52,405 nt of DNA from Sphaerosporella brunnea. Taxonomy: Eukaryota; Ascomycota; Pezizomycetes; Pezizales; Pyronemataceae. Within the stretch, counting starts at the first letter, position 1. Every line of letters starts with the position of its first letter. Where the stretch lies: assembly GCA_008704415.1 (NCBI GenBank), contig VXIS01000335.1, forward strand, positions 1 to 52,405. The letters are read 5' to 3'. The notes under the pieces are model-generated. The model saw nothing but the letters and a program-made list of their open reading frames with translations. It made no database searches and had not been told where the DNA came from. The position numbers were made by a program, and so were the translations under genes. This document shows positions 21,520 to 33,300 of this stretch, piece after piece.

Positions 21520-23165
21520 CTAGCCCTCCTTCACTCCGAGAGGTGATTGTACGAATCCCCCCCCGTCGTGGCTGATGTTTGCCGTGGTGAGCGGGAGAAG
21601 CGGTTCCTCCTTCATTATCTGCTGTGTGCGCAGCACTTTCTCCTTGCGCGCGGTATCGCCGGCGCGGTCGTAGAGGTATAAGCCGAGGAAGCTATGGTTG
21701 TCAAACTAAGCTGGAGGGAGGTCAGGAGGGACATACGTCAAGGCGATACCGACCGCTTGCAAGCTGGTCGTAGGACTTCCGAACCAGGCGATTGCCATCA
21801 AGATCACGAAGATGCGCTTTACAAGGCTCGCGACAGAGTACGTAACCGGGCTGACCAGGCTCAGGAGGACGAACGCGATGATGTTCTGGCCAAAATGCAC
21901 GGTTCCGTTGAACAGGAACTCGGCCGCCAATTCGGTTCCCGTCAACGCCGGGGAGCTGCTGCCCTTTTGCGACAGCGCTAAGGTCCCCGTGGTGGAGTAC
22001 TCCCGCAGCAACGAGGCGCCTTCCCCCCAGAACCAGATCGGCAGCGTGAGCAGGAAGGCTTGCCCGGAGGAGTAGCAGAGCAGGTTGAGTTTGTCGAGTT
22101 TCCTACGGTGCAGAGGGATGCTGGGGTCCGACGAGTGCGAGGACTCGTTGAACAGCTTCTTGGAAAAGATGTTTTGGCTCACGAAGATCAATGCCCCCGC
22201 GAAGGCCATCAGCACGCCGAAGAAGTTGCCGCGGAATTCGACCGAGCAGGCGAGCATGACTCCCAGGGTGAGCGGGATCAGCGAGAGGTACGTTGCGGTG
22301 CTGTAGTGGATGCCGAAGAGCAGGCGGTAGGCAGCTACCGTAAATAGTGGGGACATGCCCTGGTGGGGGGGGGTGGTTTAGTGCCGCGCTTGGTCTGTGC
22401 ACATAGGGGGGAGGGGAGGAACTTTTATCGTGTGCACGAGCGAGACCGCGATCTTGTTGGTCGCCATCGATGAGGCGAGGTGCCCGCCCACTTGGAATAC
22501 CGCCAGTGGCACCGTCGTGCGTAGAACGTAGCTGCTCGGAGATCGCAGCCCGCCTGAAAGCCCGGGAATTGCGCTGCCGACTACGGGAAAGACCCGCGCG
22601 ATGCCCGCCAGCACCACGCACCACGTCGATACGAAGCCGAATTGCAGCACGGTAAGCGTGAACGGTCGTGGCAGCGCGTTGAGTATGCTCTTCGAGGAGG
22701 TGTTGGAGAGCGCGCTGGTTAGGTACCTTTTGTGTTTTTTTCTCGCGGGATCAGCTGGCGGTGTCGGTGGTGGTGGTGGGTGTGGATGGGTGGTGAGCAG
22801 GAGGTAGGTACCAGATTATGCATAGAGCCTATTCGTTTGTTGGGTTTCCGTCAGAAGGATCAGAGAGGAGAGGGAAGAGTGATGACGGAGGCGATGCGTA
22901 CCACGAGCTTGTAACTTATCGGCGCCTTCAACGTTTCCACCACCTCGGTCGCCGTGACGCTCTGGGCTCGCCGTCGGCCACGCTCGAAGGCGTCGCTGAT
23001 GCTCTTGGTCCGAGAGTGGCCATTCGTCGCGTGGGGCATTCTGGGGTGCCAGCGAGCGTCCGCGGCGGGGGTGGTAGACGAGTACGGGGAGTAGGTGTAG
23101 GGAGTGTACGTTGACGCGGCGGATGGTGAAGCCGCTGACGATGATGCAGAGGGGCGGATAGACAT
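21520..23165 (-). CDS. SLY41: Sly41-type triose-phosphate/PEP translocator family transporter
   Basis: Five exons (23165-22902, 22828-22812, 22726-22423, 22359-21737, 21691-21520) give 459 residues. The family comprises ten-helix drug/metabolite transporters; Sly41 in yeast works in ER/Golgi membranes and moves phosphoenolpyruvate-type anions. The N-terminus is a cytosolic Ser-rich tail with RTKSISDAFERGRRRAQS and VTATEVVETLKAPISYKLV. Next comes WYLTSALSNTSSKSIL, the first TPT signature, then LPRPFTLTVLQFGFVS, ASSMATNKIAVSLVHTIK and SPLFTVAAYRLLF. The end has SVASLVKRIFVILMAI and LTFLGLYLYDRAGD. Exon 2 is only 17 nt. Introns are 45-85 bp; the last uses the CATAG acceptor, not an earlier CAG, because only that restores FLGLYLYD. 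Exact substrate is unproven. Confidence 0.88.
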
Positions 23166-24397
23166 TATTAATCGTTCCCCTGCCTGCCTGCCTGCCTGCA
23201 CTGCACGATGTCACCGGCAAGCTTGAGAAAGGGGTTGGGGGGGGGGGGGTTGTTGGTTAGGCGGGGGGTTGTTGGTTGGGCGGGGGGCGGGGGGCGGGGA
23301 GGCGGGCTGGTTTTACTGAAGTTGGTTTGGAGGGGGAGGGAGATACGCGCGGTGCCAAGAGCAGTTGAGGCTGAAAAGACGCGAAGTCGGGAGTTGCGCA
23401 GCTTTTCGCCGCCAGTGTGGGGATGCTGTTTGTTTGTCTGCGTGTGCAGTTGCGTGTTGGCTGGCTGCGTGGATATATCGCCTCGCCCGTCATGGAGTGG
23501 CACTCGCAGCACCACCACCTCGTCGGCGTATAATGCATGCAATACTACAGTCGATGTACGCTTCAATTGTGGATCCCGACTCCCAAGGGTCCCGGCCAGC
23601 CAAATGACGGCGCGTGATAGCGTGTGCACGGAAGCATGGAAATATTGCTCTGCAAGTGACGGGCCGTGAAGCTGGCCAAATTGCCTGGCGACGGCGCGGG
23701 TTCCTGCAGCGCCAGCGCACGTTGGCTTGAAGGATAGCTGCCGACGGCTGGATGGAAGTGGGAGAGGAACCCGTTCGAGAGCTACACGGCGAGAAGCCAA
23801 ATGCTCCAGGCAACTCTGTGCGCAGCTCACGTGTCTCGTGGTTGGGCGATTGAACGGGCGTCGAAGGTGGATCTGCTCTGCTCTGCTCTGCTCTACTCTA
23901 CTCACTCGACTCTGTGGGCTTTGCGTGGGGACCCCTTTGCAACAGTTCCACACATACAATTGGCACATCGTAAAGCCAGCAGAGTGCGGAAACATTCCGT
24001 GGTGAACGGCAAAACTGTGGGGAAACGCTTCTTGGCTGCGGTCGGCATCTTCCACCACCAGCCAACCAACTCGCTGCTGACACGAACCAACGAAACCACC
24101 ATCCTCACTGTCACCACTGTCACCACCATCCTCACTGTCACCACCAACACCACCACCACCACCACCACCACCACCACCACATACAGCTGCTTCCATCCCG
24201 CGAATTATCCCCACTGCTGCTGCTCCCCTACGCACACCAACACGCACCCGACAACGAAGAAGCTATCGCCGCGCTGCACTCCCGCTTCTTCGCGCTAGTC
24301 ACACCACCACGAGCTCAAGGCAGCAGCGTCACCCGCCCGCTGCACCCGCCCGACAGTCCAAGGAGATCATCCCCCCCCCCCCCCGTCAGAGGACACC
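23166..24397. promoter_or_regulatory. Divergent promoter region between SLY41-like and GID5
   Basis: This 1.2-kb spacer feeds two diverging genes. It contains simple repeats: (TGCC)n at 23180-23199, G-runs at 23236-23248 and 23290-23300, CTCTG repeats at 23873-23895, an ACC-type repeat at 24100-24180 and a C-run at 24370-24384. Open frames through it follow the repeats and are not credible. Specific regulator sites are not evident. Confidence 0.45.
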
Positions 24398-27300
24398 ATG
24401 ACCCGTTCCGAGGAAGAATCGCTCTACCTGTCGCTGCTGTCGCAGCTGCAGTCGCCGGAACCCGCCTTGGTGCGCGCCGCTTTAGTCTCCATCAAGCACC
24501 AGGTGATCGGCCACGACCAAACGAAAGAGGTTTTTGTGCGACTCGGTATCGTGGATGCGCTGGTGTCGATCCTGAACAGCGAGCTGTCGACGCGAGACAA
24601 AGTTTGGCAGGACGTGAAGGTGGAGGCTGGCATAGTGGTGGGTAGTCTGGCGTATGGTATGCATCTCTTCTCCTCCAGCTTTGCTATCGCACCGCTCGAG
24701 AGACGAAACGAACTTGCACGTTGACTGCCCCCGCGACTCCTGAACTCCCGCTGCTGCTGCCCGTTCACTTGCTTCGCATGAGTGCTTACTTGACGTTCGT
24801 AATTTTGCTGGTGGAAAGGACGAATGTTAACAGACCGTGTGCAACCGTTACAGGCGGCGAATCGCTCATCCTGCATCTCCTACGATCAGCCGCGCTTTCC
24901 CCTCTTACAGCCTCGCTGAATCCCGACAGGGCATCACCGAAACTCGTTCAATCGTCTTTGCGCACTCTAAACACCATGCTCGACACGTACATCTCCCCTT
25001 CCGCGCCGCTAAACCCTGCCGTCGCGATATCGGCCGCCCTATACACTCCCGAATGCCTGCAGAATCTATGCGAGATACTGTCTCAAGAGAGAGCGGATAG
25101 GCAGGAGCAGATATCTCTTGCTGCTTCATTGATTGCCAAGTCGTGTGGACGCGTGCCGCACATCAGCGGTGGTGAGGCCGAGGAGACGGCGATGCAGCGT
25201 GAAGGGATGCATCAAAAGCTGCTGGTAGGAGCGGGGGTGCTCGATGTGTTGGCTACCAGGTTGGCGGCTTTCGCTCCGGACGAGTATCGAAGGAATTGCA
25301 GCGAGGACACCAAGCTTCCCGCGCCGGCACCCCCAAACGCAAGGATAGCACCTATACTCGATGCCATCGCAGCTATAATCCGAGGGTCTAAGCTGCGTTC
25401 GCTAGAGTTTTTATTCTCGCCGACTCTGGCTGCCCTTTTCCCGACGGATGATTCCAAGGCAAGCTCCGATGCGAGTTTACATCTCCCGCAGTCGTCAGAT
25501 ATGCTGCAGCGTCCTCAGAACATCACCACGCCTTCGGCGTTTCCGCCCCTATCTTCGGCAGTTTCGTTGTCGTCTTCCCAATTCCCGCCGTTGAGCGCTG
25601 CGGTTGCGAGCCATTCCATGAGTTTCCCGACAATGCACCATTACTCGAGCCATCATGTGCACCATCACCGCTTAGGCGATGAACAGCGAATCAACTTGCT
25701 CAACGCAGCTGCCGGAACGGAGGATGAATCGGAGAATTCGGCAGGCGGCGATACGCCGATGCGTAGCACCTTGGATGACGACGAGCGTCTGCGTTCCGGA
25801 TTGACCAGCGAAACCGACCCTGCGCTGGAGATTCCCGAATTGGAGATTATCAGCTGGCTCGTCGCCTTGATCCGTTCCGGTGATCCGATTACTAGGCTGT
25901 CGGCGGCGAGCACTCTGACAAACCTGTTCCTTGTTGGGCTGGTGTCGAAGAGGTTGGTGTCATATGTTGCTCTCTTGGTGGTTCCGATTCTGGTTCATTT
26001 GCTGGACGGAGAAGGGAAGATCGTTGGGTATGGGAATACCGGCGTTGGCGGCATCGATTCACAGACCTGGAACCGATGGCAGGTGGAGGAGCGGGCACCA
26101 GCGGTGTTGGCCCGGCTGGTTATCGAGAACTTGGAGTTTCAGAAAGCAGCTATGGATGCCGGAGCTGTAAAGAAGCTAGCAGCTATACTGAAGAAGGTGT
26201 CGGAGCCGTCATCCTCTGCAGCGAACGAAGCCAATGGACACACAACGGTTGACCAGTCAACACAGAGGAGTGGTCCTGAGTATCACCACCGGATGAAGGT
26301 CAAAGAGGGTGTGCTCCGCTGTCTGGCTAACCTCGGCCTCTTCAAAGACGACTATCGCAAGAAGATCATCGACGCAGGGGTGTTGAAAACAGTAGTGGGG
26401 TCCTGCATGAAGCCGCTCACACCGATATCCGTGCCGCAGCTCGCAGAAACCAATTCCAGCTCCAACGGCGAATGCAACCCGCCTTCCGTCCTCATCGCCG
26501 CCTGTGGCGTCATCCGTTCGGTTTCCCGCTCGGTTAGCATCCTGCGGACATCCCTCATCGATGCTGCAGTCGCAATTCCAATATTTACCCTTCTCCGACA
26601 CGAAAACGACGACGTCAAAATCGCTGCGACGGCCGCAGTCTGCAATCTAGTGCTCGATTTCTCTCCCATGCGGAAGCCGATCACGGAAGCAGGTGCCCTC
26701 GACGTCCTGTGCGATCTCATCAAGGGTAGCAACGGGCCGCTAAAACTTAACGCGATGTGGGCGATAAAGCACTTGATGATGGAAGCAGACATAACCACTA
26801 AGCGTCGATCACTCGAGAAGCTGGGCGTTGAGTATTTCATGTCCATCATCTCCACCGTCACGCCTTTAGAAGAAGACGAAGACGAAGATGAGGAGATGCC
26901 AGACGAGCCTGCAATGCAACACGAGGAACGGCTCCCGCCGCGGATCCGGTCAGCAGTAAAACACCTCCAGAAACAGGAGCGTGTATCCCAAGCGGCGCGC
27001 AGCAGAAAGGAAGCGACGGCGCTGCAAGAACAGGGGCTGGAATTCGTCCGCAACCTCATCTGCGGCGCCGAGGTGGATAATATGATTGACCATGTCTTTG
27101 AGTGTATCGGAGCAGACCGGCTGTTGTCGCTCTACGAAAAACTTCTTACAACCCCCAACCAACCTTCAGAAATCGTAAGCGCTGTGGTCTACGGCATCGT
27201 CCATATCGCCGCCGGAGCACCGAGGCACAGGCAGCGCATTATTGAGCGCACGGAGTTGTTGCGGGTGCTTCTGGGCTTCTGGAATCACCACAACGCGAAT

Positions 27301-27540
27301 GTTCGGAGTGGACTTGCCTGGGTGGTTATAAACCTCACGTGGAAGGAGGAGGGATCGGAGGCGGAGGGTGTCCAGAGCAGGATCAACGTACTGAAGGGAC
27401 TGGGATGGGCGGAACGGCTCAGGGATATGCAGAAGGATCCTGCACTTGACGTTAAGGAGCGCGTCAAGACTGCGGAATTTCAGCTTGGCAATGGGAGCGT
27501 ATCTTCTGCGGGGAGCTCGACTGCGGGGAGTAGCAGGTAG
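24398..27540 (+). CDS. GID5: GID/CTLH ubiquitin ligase subunit, armadillo-repeat Gid5 (Vid28)
   Basis: Two exons (24398-24656, 24854-27540) give 981 residues; yeast Vid28/Gid5 has about 920. The protein is the armadillo-repeat scaffold of the GID (CTLH) ligase that marks gluconeogenic enzymes such as fructose-1,6-bisphosphatase for destruction, and it holds the Gid4 substrate receptor. Helical ARM repeats run along the whole length. The best-conserved block, near residues 650-780, contains SRSVSILRTSLIDAAV, CNLVLDFSPMRKPITEAGAL and PLKLNAMWAIKHLMMEAD, very like Gid5/ARMC8. An acidic loop (EEDEDEDEEMPDEP) and a Ser/His-rich insertion (residues ~300-345) lie between repeats. The intron (197 bp, GTATGC..CAG) splits a Gly codon. 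The ATG lies just after a 15-C run. Confidence 0.88.
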
Positions 27541-28399
27541 TGAGGCTGTATGATGTGTATTTTTTGTAACTTGGGTTGGTTGGTTGGTTGGTTGGTTGGG
27601 GTTTTTTTTTTTTTTTTTTTTTTTTTTTTGTTTCTTCTGGGATGGGATTGGATGCATTCGCTTTTGATTTGATGAGTTTGGAACAACTCTGTAGTTAGGG
27701 ATCACTGAGGGTTGTGATGTTGAATCTCTTCAATCTTGATGCTGGAGACACAGAAACGAATTCCGCAGAATCGATATCCATCATGGGTCGTTTCGAGAGG
27801 GAAATTGCCCCTCCCGTCTACGGAACAGAGCGAATTCCGTTTGAAGCGTTCGAATCAAGTCATCAACTCCCATTCCATCTCGAGGCTCTTGGGAAGAAGT
27901 TATTGTTGCCGCTTCCTTCTCCACTGGCCATTCGTTCCTCCTGATCAGCGTCTGGCATTGTTGTAGGTTAGGTTTTCAGTGGGTGTTAGAAACTGGCTTT
28001 CTAGGTGGAGGATCAAGACGAGTGAGAACCAGTGATGGAACACCGAGTGATATGCGGTGAGGTTCGGAGGTGTATATAAACAAACGCACTTAGACAAGCC
28101 TGATAGAAATAATACGATTGCTTTTCCCATCACCATCCTCCACCACAACTTCGGCTACGCTCTACACCTCCACGTCAACCACTTTCAACAGTGGGTTTCT
28201 TTTATTCAAGACAACGATTCTACAGCTTGGGGCTGCTATTTGGCGCAAGGTAATTGAGATTATCATCACCGTTGCCTGGGAAACACATGTTGAGACACAC
28301 GTGATAGTTTATGACGCATGGGTGCAAGTGGCAACTCATCTCGTGATAGCGGGGTATAGTTTCAACTCTTCACCTCACCAACTCCACCAATCACAAAAA
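27541..28399. other. Intergenic with GGTT and poly-T tracts
   Basis: The GID5 3' region has (GGTT)n followed by a run of about 27 T at 27575-27630. The rest leads to the deoxyhypusine synthase start and includes a CACGTG at 28298-28303, about 100 bp before it. An open frame continues in frame upstream of that start (from 28118), but it lacks family sequence and looks like leader DNA. No separate gene is evident. Confidence 0.5.
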
Positions 28400-29584
28400 A
28401 TGAGCACCAACACTCCCGCCCTCGATGTCTCCACGACGAGCCTGACGGCATTCTCGTTCCCCCCGCCCGCCACTCCATCCGCCGAAAGCCCCGATGCCGA
28501 TGCCGCCGCCGCAACCTCACCCGAAGACCGCCCCACGGGCGCCGCAGACGCGGTCCTAAAGCCTTCCGAGCCGGTCCCGGAAACCTGGCGCGCGGTCTCA
28601 GGCCCGGAGTTCAACGCGTTCTCGGAGCGCGACATGACGGTGCGGGAGCTGGTGTCGTCGATGTCGCGCATCGGGTTCCAGGGCAGCAGCGTCTCGCGGG
28701 CGGCGGAAATCATCGACCACATGCGGCTGTGGCGCGGGGCGGGCGGCGAAACGGCCACCATCTTCCTCGGCTACACCAGCAACCTGATCTCGTCGGGCCT
28801 GCGCGAGACGATCCGCTACCTGGTGCAGCACCGCCACGTGTCCGCCATCGTCACCACCGCCGGCGGCGTCGAGGAGGACCTGATCAAGTGTCTGGCGCCC
28901 ACGTATCTCGGCGCCTTCCACCTCGACGGCAGCGCCCTGCGCGCCAAGGGCCTGAACCGCATCGGCAACCTGCTCGTCCCCAACGCGAACTACTGCGCCT
29001 TCGAGGACTGGGTCGTCCCGATCTTCGACGCCATGCTGAAGGAGCAGGAGGAGGAACAGGACGGCGTGCACTGGACCCCGAGCTCCATCATCGCGCGCCT
29101 CGGCGCCGAAATCAACAACGAGGAATCCGTCTGCTACTGGGCCGCAAAAAACAACATCCCCGTGTTCTGCCCCGCCCTCACCGACGGCAGCATCGGCGAC
29201 ATGCTCTACTTCCACACGTTCCGCAGCGCGCCCGCCCAGCTGCGCTGCGACATCGTCGCCGACATCAGGAAAATCAACACCCTCGCCGTCCGCGCCGCCA
29301 AGAGCGGCGTCGTCGTCCTCGGCGGCGGCGTCGTCAAGCACCACATCGCGAACGCGAACCTGATGCGCAACGGCGCCGAGTGGGCCGTGTTCGTCAACAC
29401 CGCCCAGGAGTTCGATGGCTCCGATGCCGGCGCCAGACCGGACGAGGCCGTCAGTTGGGGCAAGATCAAGCCCGATGCCGAAAGCGTCAAGGTCTATTGC
29501 GAGGCTACCGTCGTCTTCCCTATGCTTGTGGCCGCCACGTGGGCGTGTGCCAGTAAAGGCAAGGAGGAGGTGAAGAAGAATTAG
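28400..29584 (+). CDS. DYS1: Deoxyhypusine synthase
   Basis: A single exon encodes 394 residues (yeast Dys1 has 387). The enzyme uses NAD and spermidine to transfer an aminobutyl group to one lysine of eIF5A, the first step of hypusine formation; it acts as a cytosolic tetramer. Family motifs are clear: [76 protein letters not shown], and SWGKIKPDA with catalytic Lys355 (equivalent to human Lys329). The end has [19 protein letters not shown]. The start follows a CACAAAAA context and is the first ATG in frame with good codon bias. The first 55 residues are Ala/Ser/Pro-rich and disordered, longer than in some relatives. Coding GC is higher than in the neighbours. Confidence 0.96.
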   Translation: MSTNTPALDVSTTSLTAFSFPPPATPSAESPDADAAAATSPEDRPTGAADAVLKPSEPVPETWRAVSGPEFNAFSERDMTVRELVSSMSRIGFQGSSVSRAAEIIDHMRLWRGAGGETATIFLGYTSNLISSGLRETIRYLVQHRHVSAIVTTAGGVEEDLIKCLAPTYLGAFHLDGSALRAKGLNRIGNLLVPNANYCAFEDWVVPIFDAMLKEQEEEQDGVHWTPSSIIARLGAEINNEESVCYWAAKNNIPVFCPALTDGSIGDMLYFHTFRSAPAQLRCDIVADIRKINTLAVRAAKSGVVVLGGGVVKHHIANANLMRNGAEWAVFVNTAQEFDGSDAGARPDEAVSWGKIKPDAESVKVYCEATVVFPMLVAATWACASKGKEEVKKN

Positions 29585-30304
29585 AGGGATTTGGATTTTT
29601 TTTGTGGGGGGGGTGGGGAGTTGGGTTTAGGCGTTTTTTGGTAGAGGTGGGAAAAGTACTTGCTTTGCTTTTTTTTTTTTTTTGTTTTTTTTTCTTCTCT
29701 TCTCCAGATGTATGATACCTATGGATCGGTCTCACGCGTAATCACTCTGGAGCGTCCCCCTCCCATCCCATGTATGCGTAAACATATCAATCCGGCCACA
29801 CACACACTCCTCGAGAAACCAACATTCAAACTACATTGTAAAAAAAGTGAAACGGTATATAAAAATCACAACGAAGCAACAAAGCAACGACGAACAAAAA
29901 CAAAAACAAAAACAAACAAACAAACAAACAAAAAACGGGGGGCAAGGAATAAAAAAAAAAAAAAAAAAAAAAATCCACAGTACATGTATGTAGTGATGTA
30001 TGTAGTAAATAAAGTAGTAAGGAAAAGAAATGAACGGCAACGAACTCAAGGGAAAAAAAAAAAAAAAAAAAAAAAAAAAGTGGGGGAAGGGGGAAAGGAG
30101 GGAAAGGAAACGGTATTCAGACGACAGAAAGATAGACGAGAACACGCAAGAAAAAATCAATAAAAAAAATCGCTCCAAATGAGGGTAAAAGCGAGCCAAG
30201 CTCGTCTCGTTCCATTATCAATCACCACCGCCATTGCCGCTGCTCACATCAAGCTTCAGAGATCAAAGAATTGGCAGCCTACATTCCACCGGCGTGTTAT
30301 GGAT
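29585..30304. other. Convergent 3' region of DYS1 and EDE1, low complexity
   Basis: Both flanking genes end here. The spacer is dominated by homopolymers: G-run at 29606-29614, T-runs at 29671-29692, (AAAC)n near 29896-29935, A-runs at 29950-29973 and 30053-30079. It should contain the 3' UTRs and terminators of both genes. No gene is visible. Confidence 0.6.
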
Positions 30305-33300
30305 CTAATCAGCAATCTGCATTACCGATGGGGGGAAGGGGGGAGGGGGGGCATTCCATACCCTATCAATATCCCACCCATGCTTCTGCAACGCTTTCAC
30401 CGAACTCTCTCTGTCAAAGCCCATTCCCGTCAACTTCTCAACTTTTTCATCATTACCGCCGGCGGCGACTTTAACGCCTCCTTCGGTCGCTGTTCCGACA
30501 GCGGCGGAGGAGGATATAGAAGGATGATGATCGGAAGAAGATAGAGAAACTCCGCCCTCACCGGGATCCATACCACTCTGATCCGACATCCCATTCGCTC
30601 CCGCCGTCGGCACATTTTCCATTCCAGCCTGCGGCTGCTGCTGTTGCTGCGGCTGGTCGCCGAAGTTGGCGAAGATGGCGTCCCAGTCCTGTGCGCTTGC
30701 CGGCTGCTGCTTACCCTGCGCTGCAGTCTCGTTCGACTGTCCATGTGCAGGTCCACCGACGTTGAAGGTGAATTGGTCAAAGTCGTTGTCATCGCTGATC
30801 GCCATGCCGGGCGCCGAGGCAGTGTTCCTGCTCTCAAAGACCGGGTTGAAGTCGTCAAACGCCGATGATGTTCCAAAGTCGTCCACACTCTTATCGTCAG
30901 CCTCCTTAGCCTCCGCGAGGTCACCAAAAGCGTCATCATCAAACTCGTCCTTGGCTGTCGTAGTAGCAGCGTTGGGCACCGAGGGGAATACGACAGCGTT
31001 AGCGCTGCCACCAGGAGTGAGCGCATCGTGTTTCATGGGATCGGTTCGTGATGGCAGGAGACCGCCAAATTCATACGGCTTCTCCGTTCCGTAACCAGGA
31101 GGGGAAGCCTGCGCTGAAGCTGCAGGAGGGGGTGCGGATGGACTCTCTGTGGCGGCATTAGAAGGCGTGCCAGACGTAAGCTTTGGTTTAGTCTGCATGG
31201 GGCTGGCTGTTGTGAAGTTGTCCTCAAAGCCAACCTCGCCCTCGCTGTCACTGTCGCTGTCCGGACGAACCTCCTGGATCGGCGGGAATTCGTCGTTGAA
31301 CTTGGAAGCACTGATACTGCCAGAGCCACCAGTGTGGTGCTCCACAGCAGCGTACTTGCTGAAAGCATCATCGAAATCTTGCCTGCTGGATGCACGGGCA
31401 TCGTCCTTGCCGAGGTTGAAGGGGTCGCCGAAAGCGGACCGGCTCAGGTTACTACGCCTGCTCTGGTTGCTCATCATGCTATCCCCGGTCGGCGTCGCCT
31501 TGATGGGGTTGCTAGGTTCCGCGCTGGGGAAAGATCCAGGAACGGCGCTGCCATAGTACGAGTCGGACTTCTCCAACTTCCTGGGTTCATCGCCACCTGA
31601 TGTTCCGCCTGTGTTGTTCCGCTCTACCTGGCTGAACGGAGAATCAATGCGGCGATCGAACGCCGTGAAGGCGGGCCTTCCCGACGCTTCAGTGCCGGCA
31701 TCACTCTTCATGCTGAAACTGCCGCTCCTGTCCTCTCTCTTTTCCCTTCCGGGGGTCTCGACTGTAGCGGTTCCAAACGCATTAGTAGGGGTATCGGGAC
31801 GGGACTGGAACTGATCCGTATTCCGAACGCTTGCAGCAGCGTTGACCTGCACAGACGAAGAGAGCGAGTCGGTGCGGTTAATTCCGGGCAGAGGAAGGAA
31901 TGCTGACGTCATCTGAGCATCAACAGCTGGGGGAGGCGCCTCTGCGGGCGGGGGGGAACCGTGGTAGGACGAAGGAGGGGCCGAGGTTGTGGGTGTGGAT
32001 CTGCCTCCATGGCCACTCTCGGTAGCAGAGGGAGTGTAGGTGCTGGAATCAGCAGCGTTCCTCGGCGCGAAGGGCGTCTGAGGCGGGGGAGTGGAAGAGA
32101 AAGGACCCGGGCCGAACACATCATTAATGGGCCCGAAGGGAGAAGGCGCGAAGGCTGGGTTCTCGGGGATCGGGGGTGATTTCCGGGCATGGAAGGGGTT
32201 GTGGCTTCCAGTGACACTGCTCTGAGAAAGAGTAGGGCTACCAGGTGGGTGCGGGCCGGCTGCAGACTGGGGCCTTGACGCATCTTCAATCGAAGCCTTG
32301 AGCTTGTCACGTTCCTGCTCACTCTTCTCCACCTGCTTCTTGTTGATCGCAACCATGCCCCGCTCGCGACGTGCCTGCATTTGCACTCGCTCCAGCTCTT
32401 CCCTCAGTTGTCTGTTTTCGGCGTTGATGGAGTTCATTCTCTCCTTCAGGTTCTCATTTTCCCTCTTGTCAGCGTCCAACTGAGATGAAAGTTCCTGTAG
32501 CTTGTACTGCAGCTGGTTGTACTCCGCATCCAGCTTGTGATACTCCTGGGTGGCCTTGGCAGTCTCCTGTCGCGAGATCGCCAGTTGCTCCTCGACGCGG
32601 TTGACCTGCGCCGCCTCCTTCTCGTACGCCGCACGGAGTTGCGCAAGCTGGGCCTCGATATGCTGTTTTTGAGTCGTCAGATTGGACAGGTCGGATTCGG
32701 CAGAGACCCGCTTAATGTTCAACTCTTGGGTCTGTTTGGTCAGCGAGCCAATCTGGTTGGAAAGATTTGCCAATTCCGTCGATTCGTTTGTGAGCTGCTT
32801 GCTCACTTCCGGATCAGCATCGCCCAGCAAATCATCCATATCCGGCTTTGGTGGCTGGGCGAATCCTCCACGACCCGAGTGATTGGAACCACCAGTCGCT
32901 GTTGGCATAATTGACTGACCGAAACTCGACTGCGGCACGAATGTCGGTGTCGGCCTGTTGAGGAAGCTTGGGCCCTGGGGAGGAACGGGCGAATGGCCGG
33001 CGGAGACGGCTGGAGATGCCTCCTTCGAGCCGAACATATCGCCTTCAAAGGGTCCAGCCGTAGCAGTGGAAGATGGGCCAGGTCCTGCCGATGAGAACGA
33101 ATCCAAACCAAACAAATCGTCCGCTGCCGACTTCGGTGCTGGAGGTGGCGGAGGAGCCGGGGTCGGATCGAACGGGCTCACGCCTTGCACGGCAGCTGCG
33201 ATGCATGTAAGCCAAGGTCAAAATCCAACCAAGGGTATTTGAACTTACGGGAGCCTGCCATTGCACGCTGCTGTTGGCGCATGCTGGGAGGCACGAGATT

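Noticed and set aside
23180..24180. Regular repeats as a CRISPR-like array
   Set aside because: These are tetra-, penta- and trinucleotide microsatellites without spacers.
27841..27870. tRNA T-loop-like GTTCGAATC
   Set aside because: The flanking bases do not form a T stem and no acceptor or anticodon arm is present.
28118..28399. N-terminal extension of deoxyhypusine synthase
   Set aside because: The open frame continues upstream but has leader-like composition, and the ATG at 28400 matches the family start region.
28598..29556. Long open frames overlapping DYS1 on both strands
   Set aside because: High-GC coding sequence keeps the other frames open; their products are low-complexity Arg/Gly/Pro chains.
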